Shown here in pieces: positions 1-8,371 of a stretch of DNA of 64,000 nucleotides (the first letter of the stretch is position 1; each line of letters starts with the position of its first letter). Made by a program: the position numbers and the translations under genes. The stretch spans positions 62,001-126,000 of the forward strand of contig JALHQH010000004.1 in the NCBI GenBank assembly GCA_022842065.1, read 5' to 3'. The notes beneath the pieces are model-generated. The model was not told where the DNA came from, ran no database searches, and saw only the letters and a program-made list of their open reading frames with translations. Source of the DNA: Caldilineaceae bacterium. GTDB taxonomy: Bacteria > Chloroflexota > Anaerolineae > Caldilineales > Caldilineaceae.

Positions 1-552
1 GCGCAGATCGACGCTGCGATCCACAAGGGCAAGGGGCTGATCATCGTCTTTGCTCATCAAATGATTGGCACAAGATTGACGCGGAAAGTGCTGCGCGAGC
101 ATGGCTTCACCGATCTACCCGCCATTTCCGGCATTAAATCGATCACAGACAAAGCAGCTAGGGCCGCCAGCAGAGCGCAAAGCGCGCGTCATGGATTGGA
201 CATCTTGCAGCGCGGTGGGGTTATTCTCATCGCCGGCGAAGGCAGTGGGGCAACCAACCCAGTCTCTGTCCCCTTTTATGGCCGTCAGTTGCCTATGCCA
301 CGGGGGTTTGCGGAGCTGGCCCAACACAGCCAGGCAACGGTCATCGCCACCTTTTTGACGATGACGCCAGAGTACCATCTGTCACTTGAATTTGTCCCCC
401 TCCCAACGCCGGCTTCCGTGGCAGAAACTGACGATCTCCTTGGTCAGTATATCCGCATGTTCGTCGAACGCTGGCCCCAGATGCTGCCGACGATGGGGTG
501 GAAAAGAGTACAGTATTTGACGAGCTTACCGCACACGAGGGGGGACCGATGA
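1..552 (+). CDS. Lysophospholipid acyltransferase-like (LpxL/HtrB-type) protein, 5' truncated
   Basis: The open frame runs in from the left edge, so the N-terminus is missing. The visible part begins with a GKGLIIVFAHQ segment, resembling the histidine-containing first block of LPLAT/HtrB acyltransferases, which normally reads GKG-hydrophobic-AH. Further on, VSVPFYGRQLPMPRGFAELA matches the second conserved block (FFGR...P.G...LA). Such enzymes move an acyl chain from acyl-ACP or acyl-CoA onto a glycolipid or phospholipid at the inner face of the membrane. The stop codon overlaps the start of the next gene (ATGA), so it belongs to the glycan operon and may acylate a lipid anchor or precursor. 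The exact acceptor cannot be told. In a presumed monoderm, an acyl-mannoside or other glycolipid acceptor is as likely as lipid A. Confidence 0.7.
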   Translation, partial: AQIDAAIHKGKGLIIVFAHQMIGTRLTRKVLREHGFTDLPAISGIKSITDKAARAASRAQSARHGLDILQRGGVILIAGEGSGATNPVSVPFYGRQLPMPRGFAELAQHSQATVIATFLTMTPEYHLSLEFVPLPTPASVAETDDLLGQYIRMFVERWPQMLPTMGWKRVQYLTSLPHTRGDR

Positions 553-1514
553 GTAAAAACTTGGCATCGGTGCCGATGCCGTTTGTTGTCGGTGTACCGC
601 GCTCTGGGACAACGCTGTTAGGTATGATGTTGGATACACACCCTGACATAGCGATTTCGCCCAAGACTAGATTTATCCCACAATTAGTTACCGCTTGCCG
701 GAAATCGCCTACCCCGCGCGAGACCTTTGTTGCGCTGGTCACCTCGCCGGCGGTGAATCATGCTTGGTCGGATTGGCAGCTTGCCGATACCGATCTGCAA
801 CAAGCGGTCAGTGCGCTCTACCCCTTCAACCTAACGACGGCATTGCGTATCCTTTATGGCTTGCTGGCACAGCGTGACGGTAAAGCGCGCTACGGGGACA
901 AGACAGCCGGGAACTTAACGGCCATGCGTGTCATCCAGGGCGTGCTACCGGAGGCGCGCTTCATCCACCTTGTCCGCGATGGACGTGGTCAATGGCTTTC
1001 TGCGCGGCAGACAGCTTGGGGAACCCAGTCCGTGGTGCGTGGCGCGCTGCACTGGGCCACGCAGATCACCTGGGCGTGGCGCATGAAGCAGACCATCGCC
1101 CACTATCTGGAAATTCGGTATGAGGATCTTGTGCTTGCCCCCAAAGCAACATTGCAACAGATCTGCAACTTTATCGCATTGCCCTGGGACGACAAGCTGT
1201 TAGATTACACAGCCCATGCGGCGCAACGGCTGACCGAACGGCAGGACACCCCTAACTTTAGTGCAGCGTACCGCCGCCAACTCCATGCACATGTTACTCA
1301 GGCACCGGATCCCACCCGCATTACCGCCTGGGAAATGGCGTTGACGCCGGCAGAGATCTTTCAATTCGAGCGGCTTGCCGGTGATGTGCTGCTTGCCGCC
1401 GGCTACACGCTACGTAGCACAGCCAACCCGCGCTTCTGCAGATTCTATCGCCTCCAAGCCAGCATGATGCGACGTCTATACGCTGTGCGAAATGAGATAA
1501 ATGGACATAAATGA
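549..1514 (+). CDS. PAPS-dependent sulfotransferase (Sulfotransfer_3-like)
   Basis: A 321-residue protein with the two phosphosulfate-binding signatures of sulfotransferases. An N-terminal P-loop, GVPRSGTTLLGMMLD, binds the 5'-phosphosulfate, and RFIHLVRDGRGQWLSA is the 3'-phosphate-binding segment with its conserved Arg and downstream Ser. It should transfer sulfate from PAPS to a hydroxyl or amine of a glycan or lipid. The ATG at 549 is preferred over an in-frame ATG at 498. It follows a purine-rich GAGGGG stretch and overlaps the upstream stop as ATGA, the pattern seen through this operon. Its own stop overlaps the next start the same way. Family assignment is firm; the acceptor is unknown. 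Confidence 0.85.
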   Translation: MSKNLASVPMPFVVGVPRSGTTLLGMMLDTHPDIAISPKTRFIPQLVTACRKSPTPRETFVALVTSPAVNHAWSDWQLADTDLQQAVSALYPFNLTTALRILYGLLAQRDGKARYGDKTAGNLTAMRVIQGVLPEARFIHLVRDGRGQWLSARQTAWGTQSVVRGALHWATQITWAWRMKQTIAHYLEIRYEDLVLAPKATLQQICNFIALPWDDKLLDYTAHAAQRLTERQDTPNFSAAYRRQLHAHVTQAPDPTRITAWEMALTPAEIFQFERLAGDVLLAAGYTLRSTANPRFCRFYRLQASMMRRLYAVRNEINGHK

Positions 1515-2557
1515 ACATAAATGATCTTAACCAGCACAGTGCGCCATCGTTACACATCTTCGAGAACGCCAAACTGCTCCCACAGGCATGGTCCAGCACA
1601 CCGGTTGCGCAGTGCTATTTTTTCAACCCGGCCATCATCCGGTTTCGCGAGCAGATTATCATGTGCTACCGCGTCGTGACGCCGGATGGCCAGCGCCGCT
1701 TGGCCCTGTGTCGCCTGACACCGGATTTTCAGGTCGTACCGGCATCAGCCATGCCCTTTTCTGATTTTATCCAAAACGGTGGTGACTGGCATGCGGATGG
1801 GCGTTTCTGTTCCTTTCAAGATCGCCTCTTCCTTCATTACAACGACGGTGCGCGCCGTGGCCGCGCCGCCAATCACATCTATCTGGTCGAAGTGGATCCC
1901 GAGCAGCTTGTCCCGTTAGGGCCGCCGCGTGAGCTTATGGTGGATGGGGCGCGTCAGCCGGTAGAAAAGAACTGGATGCTCTTTGCCCATGACGATGACT
2001 TATGGGCGATCTATTCGATTGCACCCCATGTCGTGTTAAAAGTGACACTCGCTGGAGACGGCCCGATCCTTTGCCGGCGTACCTACGAACAGCAGTGGGA
2101 TGTCACCGCGTATACCCACCGCTATGGGGAACTGCGGGGTGGTGCGCCGCCGGTGCGATTGGGTGATCGCTATATTTCGTTTTTTCATTCTCGCTTCCTG
2201 GCGCGCCCCCTCCGTTCCCACCTTTTGCGCTTGCTCGGCAAAGTGCCGACGAATACCGTTCACTATGTGGGTGGTGCCTATGCTTTTGCTGCCGAGCCGC
2301 CCTTTGTCCCACTTGGGCTATCACCGGAGCCGCTGCTGCTGCCACCGCGGCTACCGCGGCGACAGCAGCAGTTGAATCCAATGGTTGAATACTCAACCTA
2401 TCCTTGTGGCGCGATTCGACAAGACCAGCGCTGGATCATCTCCTTTGGGGCACGCAATGAGTATTGTTGTCTTACTACGCTTGCTGCTGTGGCAAGCGCA
2501 GTGCTGCCAGCGTTCATGAAATCAGGTGATCTTACCGATGGTGCTCTCTGTCTTTGA
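1511..2557 (+). CDS. GH130-like five-bladed beta-propeller protein, copy 1
   Basis: A 348-residue protein resembling the GH130 beta-mannoside phosphorylase/hydrolase fold. It has an FNPAI segment near the N-terminus, a D-x-R-F motif (ADGRF) where GH130 enzymes have EDPR, an EKNWMLFAHDDDLWAIYS block, RGGAPPVRLGDRYISFFHS, and a YVGGAYAFAAEPPF segment. These are the spaced motifs of a beta-propeller in which each blade presents an active-site loop. It is the first of three paralogues in this operon. GH130 enzymes act on beta-mannosides. Whether this divergent group is catalytic, and on what glycan, is not established, and the Pro of EDPR is replaced by Gly here. The start overlaps the sulfotransferase stop (ATGA). 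The last 20 or so residues diverge from copy 2. Confidence 0.6.
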   Translation: MNINDLNQHSAPSLHIFENAKLLPQAWSSTPVAQCYFFNPAIIRFREQIIMCYRVVTPDGQRRLALCRLTPDFQVVPASAMPFSDFIQNGGDWHADGRFCSFQDRLFLHYNDGARRGRAANHIYLVEVDPEQLVPLGPPRELMVDGARQPVEKNWMLFAHDDDLWAIYSIAPHVVLKVTLAGDGPILCRRTYEQQWDVTAYTHRYGELRGGAPPVRLGDRYISFFHSRFLARPLRSHLLRLLGKVPTNTVHYVGGAYAFAAEPPFVPLGLSPEPLLLPPRLPRRQQQLNPMVEYSTYPCGAIRQDQRWIISFGARNEYCCLTTLAAVASAVLPAFMKSGDLTDGALCL

Positions 2558-3503
2558 CTCAGCTACACTCATGCCACAAGTTTGGTTGAATCATTCACCC
2601 ACGACTTATGATGTTTTTAACCCAGCGATTACTTGCTTTCAGGGGCAGCATCTTCTGAGTTATCGGGTGATGACAGCCGATGGCCGGCGGCGGTTGGCGC
2701 TCTGTCGCCTGACGCCAACACTGCAGGTTGTGCCTGGTTCGGTTGTGCCTCTTTCAGACTCGATTCAAGCCGGCGGTGATTGGCACGCCGATGCGCGCTT
2801 CTGCACCTTCGGTGGGCGGCTATTTCTCCATTACAACACTGGTTTCCGACCGCAACCAAATCAGATCTATCTGGTGGAAATCGATCCTGATACCTTGTTG
2901 GCGCGCGGACCGGCGCGCGAGTTAGTTTTGACGGGGCCGCGCCGCCAAGTCGAAAAAAACTGGATGCTCTTTGCCCATGACGATGACTTATGGGCGATCT
3001 ATTCGATCTCGCCCCATGTGGTGTTGCGCGTAGAATTAGGCGAGTCCGGTCCCATTATTTGCCGGCAGGTCTATTGCCAGGAGTGGAATGTCACGCCTTA
3101 CCTAAAACAGTTTGGCGAACCACGCGGGGGCGCGCCCCCGGTACGTGTCGGCGACGAGTATGTTTCATTTTTTCATTCGAGCTTTCGTGTGCGGCCACTG
3201 CGTCGCCTGTTGCTCCGCTTGCAACAAAAGCCACGCGACAAGACGCTGCGTTACGTTGGTAGTCTTTATGGGTTTGCTGCAGAGCCCCCCTTCACACCAC
3301 TTTGGATGCGCACGGCCCCCGTGCTGTTGCCGCCGTCGCTGCCGCGCCGCCAGCACCCACAATTGGATCGACGCGTCGAGTACTCGGCCTACCCTGGTGG
3401 CCTGCTCATAGAAGATGGTCACTGGATCGTCGCTTTTGGTGCACAAGAGGAGTATTGTTGCCTTGGTCAGTTCGATGCCGCACAGATGATTGCGAGGAAG
3501 TGA
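2538..3503 (+). CDS. GH130-like five-bladed beta-propeller protein, copy 2
   Basis: A 321-residue paralogue of the preceding gene with the same ordered motifs: FNPAI, ADARF in the EDPR position, EKNWMLFAHDDDLWAIYS, RGGAPPVRVGDEYVSFFHS and YVGSLYGFAAEPPF. ATG 2538 is chosen because AGGTGA at 2524-2529 gives a well-placed ribosome site; GTG 2526 is an alternative. The start lies inside the 3' end of copy 1, so translation is probably coupled. A 50-nt stretch (2958-3007) is identical to copy 1 (1970-2019), which points to recent duplication or gene conversion over the NWMLFAHDD block. Its likely role is processing or binding the same glycan as its paralogues. Catalysis is unproven. Confidence 0.6.
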   Translation: MVLSVFDSATLMPQVWLNHSPTTYDVFNPAITCFQGQHLLSYRVMTADGRRRLALCRLTPTLQVVPGSVVPLSDSIQAGGDWHADARFCTFGGRLFLHYNTGFRPQPNQIYLVEIDPDTLLARGPARELVLTGPRRQVEKNWMLFAHDDDLWAIYSISPHVVLRVELGESGPIICRQVYCQEWNVTPYLKQFGEPRGGAPPVRVGDEYVSFFHSSFRVRPLRRLLLRLQQKPRDKTLRYVGSLYGFAAEPPFTPLWMRTAPVLLPPSLPRRQHPQLDRRVEYSAYPGGLLIEDGHWIVAFGAQEEYCCLGQFDAAQMIARK

Positions 3504-4405
3504 TGAGCACGATTGCCTACTTTGGCCACCATAAGTGCGCTTCAACCTATATTATCAAGGTCATGCAATCCATTGCACAGTTGCTTGGCTTGACGATCCA
3601 TAAGGAATACCTGTCTACCCATTTACCCTTTGGCTATGAAAAAGTTCCAGCGCAAGCAACGCGCGTGGCCGCAGCTAATCGTCAGCTTGTCACCAAGCCA
3701 TATGATCTGCTCTGTCATGGCAATGCCGATCAAGCGGTGGTAGCAGCGGTTACCCAACGCGGCCCATTTCGCGGCTTCCATGTCATCCGTGATCCACGCG
3801 ATCTAGTCGTTTCGGGCTACTTCTGGCACCAAGCGGACCGCGACCCCGCGGATAATCGCATTAATCCCTGGAATGCCGAGCGGCGCAACCGGCTACGCGC
3901 CGCGGCGAATCAAGAGGAAGGGCTGCTGCTGGAAATCGAGTTTGCCGCCTGCTATTGCGCCGCGATGAGCGAATGGGACTATCTTCAGCCCACTATCTGT
4001 GAAACGCAGTATGAAGCGATGATCGTCGATCCGCTCGCATTTTTTACAACAGCCCTTACCTTCCTTGGTCTACCCGTTGTAGACCATGTTGGCACGGCCG
4101 TATGGGGCATAAAGCTAAATCAGCTTGCATTCAGATTATTTCATCGACCACTAATGCGCCTACAGACGCTACCCAAACCAACCCTCAAGGTGATCCTGGC
4201 GCGCCTCGCCTTTGAACGAAGTTCGGGTGGTCGTCCAACAGGCACAGCAGCGCCAGGCCAGAAGTACCGCAAGGGAATCGCTGGTGACTGGCGCAACTAT
4301 TTTACCCCGCGTGTTGCGGCTGCTTTTCAGGAACGATATGGTGCGTTGTTGCTAGCGCGCGGCTATGAAACGGACAGCAACTGGCACAGGCAGATCAAAG
4401 CTTGA
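3503..4405 (+). CDS. Sulfotransferase family protein
   Basis: A 300-residue protein whose N-terminus, MSTIAYFGHHKCASTYI, carries a P-loop-like phosphosulfate site in which the common PRSGTT is replaced by HHKCAST, a variant seen in bacterial sulfotransferase-like proteins. The 3'-phosphate site is GFHVIRDPRDLVVSGYFWH, with the Arg and Ser expected to contact PAPS. It probably sulfates a surface glycan or a lipid-linked intermediate. An in-frame extension back to 3302 is rejected: it is an overlapping shadow of copy 2, and ATG 3503 overlaps the upstream stop (TGATG). It differs clearly in sequence from the other two sulfotransferases of the operon, so each may have its own acceptor position. 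Confidence 0.78.
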   Translation: MSTIAYFGHHKCASTYIIKVMQSIAQLLGLTIHKEYLSTHLPFGYEKVPAQATRVAAANRQLVTKPYDLLCHGNADQAVVAAVTQRGPFRGFHVIRDPRDLVVSGYFWHQADRDPADNRINPWNAERRNRLRAAANQEEGLLLEIEFAACYCAAMSEWDYLQPTICETQYEAMIVDPLAFFTTALTFLGLPVVDHVGTAVWGIKLNQLAFRLFHRPLMRLQTLPKPTLKVILARLAFERSSGGRPTGTAAPGQKYRKGIAGDWRNYFTPRVAAAFQERYGALLLARGYETDSNWHRQIKA

Positions 4406-4444
4406 TTAGAAATTGATGCATCGACATTGGCAGAGAAAACGATT

Positions 4445-5371
4445 ATGACTAATCCAACGAACCAGGTAACCGAGCGCGGGCGACTGCCTACTTTTTTGAT
4501 CCTCGGCGTCGCAAAAGCAGGAACAAGTTCCTTATATGCCTATCTTGGACAACATCCACAAGTTTATACGAGCCCTTTACGCGCACCCAACTTTTTTGGC
4601 TTGAGTGAACAACCAGCGCTGTGCTTTGGTGGTCCCGTTAAACACAAAGATAGTGTACCAACCCTGGCGCGCTATTGTGCCTTGTTTGCGGGCGCGCAGA
4701 ACGAAATTGCCTTGGGGGAAGGCTCATCGTTCTTCAATTTTACGCCGCGCGCCGCTGCGCGGATTCACCACTATATCCCAGATGCCAAATTGATCCTGAT
4801 CCTGCGCCAGCCGGCGGAGCTAGCCTACTCGCAATACCTTTACGCCCGACGGGTTGGCTGGGAGCCTGCATCAACTTTCAAAGCAGCATTGGATGCAGAA
4901 CCAGCGCGCTGTGCCGAGGGCTGGTTTCCCTTTTTATGCTATCGGGAAAGCAGCCGCTATGCCGCGAAACTGCACGCCTTCGATCGCCTCTTTCCTAAAG
5001 CGCAGCTTCACATTAGCCTCTTTGACGACTTTCGACGGAATACCGCGGCAATTGTGCGCGCGATTTATCGTTTCATTGGCGTCGATCCAGATTTCACACC
5101 GGATGTCTCGATCAACCACAACCCTGCCCGTTTGCGGCCATTTGCCTGGCAGTGTAGTCCTTTCAATGCACGTACCGCGCCGGTCTGGAAGCGGATACCC
5201 ACGCCCTGGCGCCGTCGGCTTTTACACGGTTTGGATCGCTTTGCCACCAAGCCCCCACCGCTTAACCCAGCCCTACACGCAGCATTGACCAGCGACGCGC
5301 AGCAGGACATTTTGGAGACGCAGCAGTTGATTGGTAAAGATTTATCCCATTGGCTTGTCCGTCAAGGCTAA
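4445..5371 (+). CDS. Sulfotransferase (heparan N-sulfotransferase-like)
   Basis: A 308-residue sulfotransferase with the P-loop FLILGVAKAGTSSLYAYL followed by HPQVY, and a 3'-phosphate-binding segment KLILILRQPAELAYSQY. This pair is typical of the heparan/deacetylase-sulfotransferase branch (GvrKaGTt ... LRnPveRayS). The third sulfotransferase in 5 kb, it should use PAPS to modify a glycan. ATG 4445 is chosen; an in-frame TTG at 4427 would add six residues. The gene follows the previous one by about 40 nt, the first real gap in the operon. A PAPS supply is not encoded here, although cysE and cysK elsewhere in the window show sulfur assimilation. Confidence 0.82.
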   Translation: MTNPTNQVTERGRLPTFLILGVAKAGTSSLYAYLGQHPQVYTSPLRAPNFFGLSEQPALCFGGPVKHKDSVPTLARYCALFAGAQNEIALGEGSSFFNFTPRAAARIHHYIPDAKLILILRQPAELAYSQYLYARRVGWEPASTFKAALDAEPARCAEGWFPFLCYRESSRYAAKLHAFDRLFPKAQLHISLFDDFRRNTAAIVRAIYRFIGVDPDFTPDVSINHNPARLRPFAWQCSPFNARTAPVWKRIPTPWRRRLLHGLDRFATKPPPLNPALHAALTSDAQQDILETQQLIGKDLSHWLVRQG

Positions 5372-5406
5372 GGGTCTGTGCCTTGGAGAAAACAGGTAAG
5401 CGTTAT

Positions 5407-6312
5407 ATGTTAACTAAACCCCTCATCCGTAGTTACTATTGGAAAGAAAATCAGCTTAGCGGTAATCTAGGTGATGCCCTGGTCCCTATTTTACTCAACG
5501 CGCTCGGGTATGATCCTATCTCGCAGCAGGCGACCGGCCAGTGCGTGCTTAATGCAGAACGCAGCCTGCTTGTCATTGGCTCACTCTTGACCGAAGCGGA
5601 CTTGGCCAATCTGCGCACACCACTCGATGTATGGGGATGTGGCTGGAAGGGGATTTGTCCGCCGGCAGATCTGCTGGCGCAGTTGCGGATCTACGCCGTG
5701 CGCGGGCCGCAGACCGTGGCCGGCTTGGGCTTGCCGGCCAACACGCCACTCGGTGACCCAGCGCTGTTGCTACCGCGCCTGGCCCCGCGCCCGATCGACA
5801 AGCATGGGCGGCCGGTCGTCGTCCCGCATATTCATCGGACGACGCTGATGACGGCCACGGAGCGTTGCCGCCTGACTGGCTGTGCCGAAGTTGTCGGGAC
5901 ACGCGTCATCCAGCGGCAGGGCGTGGGTACCCGCGGTTGGCAGCGACAGCTCCTTAGCCTGAGCAAAAGCTGGCTACGCCTGGGGATACGGCCCTACACC
6001 CCGTGGGGGGCCGTTGAACGGATTGCCGGCGCAAGTTTTGTGCTGACCGGTAGTCTACATGGTGCCATTCTGGCGCAGGCTTATGACGTGCCATGGGCGG
6101 CCTACGATGACGGCTATGTTGATGCCCCCCCTAAATGGCTAGATTGGGCGGCGTACCTTGGCATTCAGATTGACTTTGTGCAGACGCTGGCCGAAGGGCA
6201 ACAGTGGTGGCAGCGTGTAGGACGACATGGCGCGATCCGTGAGCTGACTCCACTGCTCGCAGCGTTTCCTTATCCGCTCCCTAAAGCTGAGTTAGCCTGT
6301 TGCTCATGTTAA
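5407..6312 (+). CDS. Polysaccharide pyruvyl transferase family protein
   Basis: A 301-residue protein. The N-terminal SGNLGDALVPILLNALG matches the GNxGD...P..L...G signature of polysaccharide pyruvyl transferases (CsaB/ExoV/WcaK group). GDPALLLPRL and the C-terminal FVLTGSLHGAILAQAY match the Sxx-HG region of the GT-B-like fold. These enzymes add a ketal-linked pyruvate from phosphoenolpyruvate to a sugar, giving the polymer negative charge. Together with three sulfotransferases this implies a strongly anionic surface glycan. ATG 5407 is preferred over an upstream in-frame start at 5350 because the family signature begins a few residues after it. The 3' end overlaps the third propeller gene. 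Confidence 0.85.
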   Translation: MLTKPLIRSYYWKENQLSGNLGDALVPILLNALGYDPISQQATGQCVLNAERSLLVIGSLLTEADLANLRTPLDVWGCGWKGICPPADLLAQLRIYAVRGPQTVAGLGLPANTPLGDPALLLPRLAPRPIDKHGRPVVVPHIHRTTLMTATERCRLTGCAEVVGTRVIQRQGVGTRGWQRQLLSLSKSWLRLGIRPYTPWGAVERIAGASFVLTGSLHGAILAQAYDVPWAAYDDGYVDAPPKWLDWAAYLGIQIDFVQTLAEGQQWWQRVGRHGAIRELTPLLAAFPYPLPKAELACCSC

Positions 6313-7370
6313 ATATTGCCGCGACTGCTCCTGCCGATGCGCTGGAACAGCGCGCCTTGATCCCGCCGGCTTGGCTAGACACCGAGCCTGAAGCGCACTT
6401 TCACCTTTACAACCCAACCCTGATCGTGTTTCGGGGACGGCGTTTATTAGCCTATCGGCTTGATTCGGGGCGTGGAGGCGCGCACTATCGGCGCATCGCG
6501 ATCTGTGCCCTTGATGAGTGGTGGCAGGTAATCCCTGGTACGGTATGTCCCCTCTCCGCGACGCTCACCCAAGGTGGCGAGCGCCACTACGACCCGCGAT
6601 TTTTGGTCTATGGCGATCGCCTGTTCATTCACTATAACAATAATATGCAGACGCGCCCCAACCAGCTCTACTTGGTTGAAGTCGATGGCGACACCTTATG
6701 TGCCAAAGGGCCTGCGCGCCCGCTCGTTTTACAAGGCCCACGCCAGGAGATTGAGAAAAACTGGATGTTCTTTGACCATGAGGGGGAGTTGCTGGCCGTT
6801 TATGGCATCGCGCCCCATGTGATCCTGCGTGTCGAGTTGGCAGGGAGCGGTGCTATATCCTGTACGCCGATCTATTCAACCGCATGGAATGTCAGTGCCT
6901 ACGCCCACGCGTATGGCTTACCCTGTGGTGGTGCGCCCCCGGTACGTTGTGGCGATCTTTATCTATCTGTCTTTCACTCACATCGCTTGGTTGGTGCATT
7001 TCGTCACTTGCTGCCTTTTTTTCCCGAACACCTGACCAGAACGCTGCCGCGCTATCCAGCGGCGATCTACCACCGCTTGCGCTTGCGCTGTTATCAGCGG
7101 CGCTATTATGGCGGCCTCTATGCCTTTGCCGCGACGCCCCCCTTTGCGCCGCGCTGGTTGGCTCACGAACCAATCCTCCGGCCGGAAGTTGAATTGCCCC
7201 GGCAGCGACCGCGTTGGATCGATCCAAGCTCGGAGCTAGCCGTTTATCCTACCGGCGCGCTTTTGTTAGATCAACAGCAGCTACTTGTCGCCTATGGCGT
7301 CCATGAAGAGCGCTGCTGCCTACGTTCCATCGACCTGACCCAGGTGAGCAAAACGTGGGAGGCCGCATGA
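6306..7370 (+). CDS. GH130-like five-bladed beta-propeller protein, copy 3
   Basis: A 354-residue, more divergent third paralogue. It keeps the motif order YNPTL, HYDPRF (closer to the canonical EDPR than copies 1 and 2), EKNWMFFDHEGELLAVYGIAP, CGGAPPVRCGDLYLSVFHS and YYGGLYAFAATPPF. It carries an extra segment of roughly 30 residues before the YYGGLYAF motif. ATG 6306 lies inside the end of the pyruvyltransferase gene; TTG 6300 is possible. The stop overlaps the next start (ATGA). Because the D-P-R-F motif is intact here, this copy is the best candidate for an active GH130-type phosphorylase or hydrolase, perhaps one that trims or remodels the polymer. That role is inference. Confidence 0.6.
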   Translation: MLNIAATAPADALEQRALIPPAWLDTEPEAHFHLYNPTLIVFRGRRLLAYRLDSGRGGAHYRRIAICALDEWWQVIPGTVCPLSATLTQGGERHYDPRFLVYGDRLFIHYNNNMQTRPNQLYLVEVDGDTLCAKGPARPLVLQGPRQEIEKNWMFFDHEGELLAVYGIAPHVILRVELAGSGAISCTPIYSTAWNVSAYAHAYGLPCGGAPPVRCGDLYLSVFHSHRLVGAFRHLLPFFPEHLTRTLPRYPAAIYHRLRLRCYQRRYYGGLYAFAATPPFAPRWLAHEPILRPEVELPRQRPRWIDPSSELAVYPTGALLLDQQQLLVAYGVHEERCCLRSIDLTQVSKTWEAA

Positions 7371-8371
7371 TCATTGCGCGCACACCCGTCCGGATCAGCT
7401 TCCTGGGCGGCGGCACCGATTACCCGGCCTATTTTCGCCGACATGGCGGTGCAACACTGGTGACCACGATCAACAAGCACACCTATGTGACGGTGCGCCC
7501 GCTGAGCGCCTGCTTTGCCCCTCACATCAGCGTCCGTTATGGTCGCATCGAACAGCGCTGTCGGTGGGATGAAATTCAACATGCAGCCGTGCGCGAGTGT
7601 CTGCGCTTTCTCGGGATCTACCAAGGTGTCGAGATCCGGCTCACCAGCGACCTGCCGGTGGGTACTGGCCTGGGAACGTCATCCTCGTTTACCGTCGGCC
7701 TGCTCAAAGCACTCCATGCCTACAAAGGTGAGTTGGTGACAGCCGAACAAGTCGCGCGTGAAGCGATCTATGTGGAACAAACCTTGATGCAAGAAAGGGT
7801 CGGTTGTCAGGATCAATATGCGTGTGCGTATGGCGGCCTCCTGCATCTCCAATTCGGCGCTGGTAACAAGATCGCGGTGACCCCTTTGGCCCTGAAGCAT
7901 GAGCGCCGGGCAGCGCTGCAACAATGTTTACTGTTATTCTACACGGGCATCCGGCGGACCGCACACGAAATTCTGGCCGAACAAATGGCACGGACCCAAA
8001 GTAACGCCATTGACGCGGAATTGGCAGCCCTCACGGCACTGGTAGCCCAGGGCGTCCAGACCCTCACCGACACCGCTGCTTTGTCTGCACTAGGCCTGCT
8101 GCTACATGAAGGCTGGTTACTGAAACGGCGCTGCTCCAGCCAAGTCAGCAATGGGCGCATCGATGCGTTCTATGCGCGTGCGCGGCAGGCTGGCGCAACG
8201 GGCGGTAAATTGTTGGGCGCAGGTGGGGGCGGTTTCCTACTACTTTGGGGAGAGCCAGATGCCCAACCCGCGATCCGGCAGGCGCTAGCTGAATTGCGTG
8301 AAGTCAAATTTGGCTTCACGTCCAGTGGTAGTGAAATTATTTATCAAGCTTGCGTAAACTATGCTGACTAA
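7367..8371 (+). CDS. hddA: GHMP kinase, D-glycero-D-manno-heptose 7-phosphate kinase-like
   Basis: A 334-residue GHMP kinase. The N-terminal RTPVRISFLGGGTDYPAY is the family's first motif, in the form typical of HddA (RxPlRisfaGGGTD). The phosphate-binding loop is PVGTGLGTSSSFTVGLLKA, and the C-terminal KLLGAGGGGFLLL is motif 3. HddA phosphorylates D-glycero-D-manno-heptose 7-phosphate at C1 with ATP. A sugar nucleotidyltransferase with an HddC-like signature follows directly, supporting a GDP-heptose (or related NDP-sugar) route over other GHMP roles such as fucose kinase. ATG 7367 has GGGAGG just upstream and overlaps the preceding stop. The isomerase (GmhA) and phosphatase (GmhB) of the pathway are not in this window. 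Confidence 0.75.
   Translation: MIIARTPVRISFLGGGTDYPAYFRRHGGATLVTTINKHTYVTVRPLSACFAPHISVRYGRIEQRCRWDEIQHAAVRECLRFLGIYQGVEIRLTSDLPVGTGLGTSSSFTVGLLKALHAYKGELVTAEQVAREAIYVEQTLMQERVGCQDQYACAYGGLLHLQFGAGNKIAVTPLALKHERRAALQQCLLLFYTGIRRTAHEILAEQMARTQSNAIDAELAALTALVAQGVQTLTDTAALSALGLLLHEGWLLKRRCSSQVSNGRIDAFYARARQAGATGGKLLGAGGGGFLLLWGEPDAQPAIRQALAELREVKFGFTSSGSEIIYQACVNYAD

Noticed and set aside
3302..3502. N-terminal extension of the second sulfotransferase to 3302
   Set aside because: The added 67 codons overlap the previous gene in another frame, and ATG 3503 forms a stop-start overlap typical of this operon.
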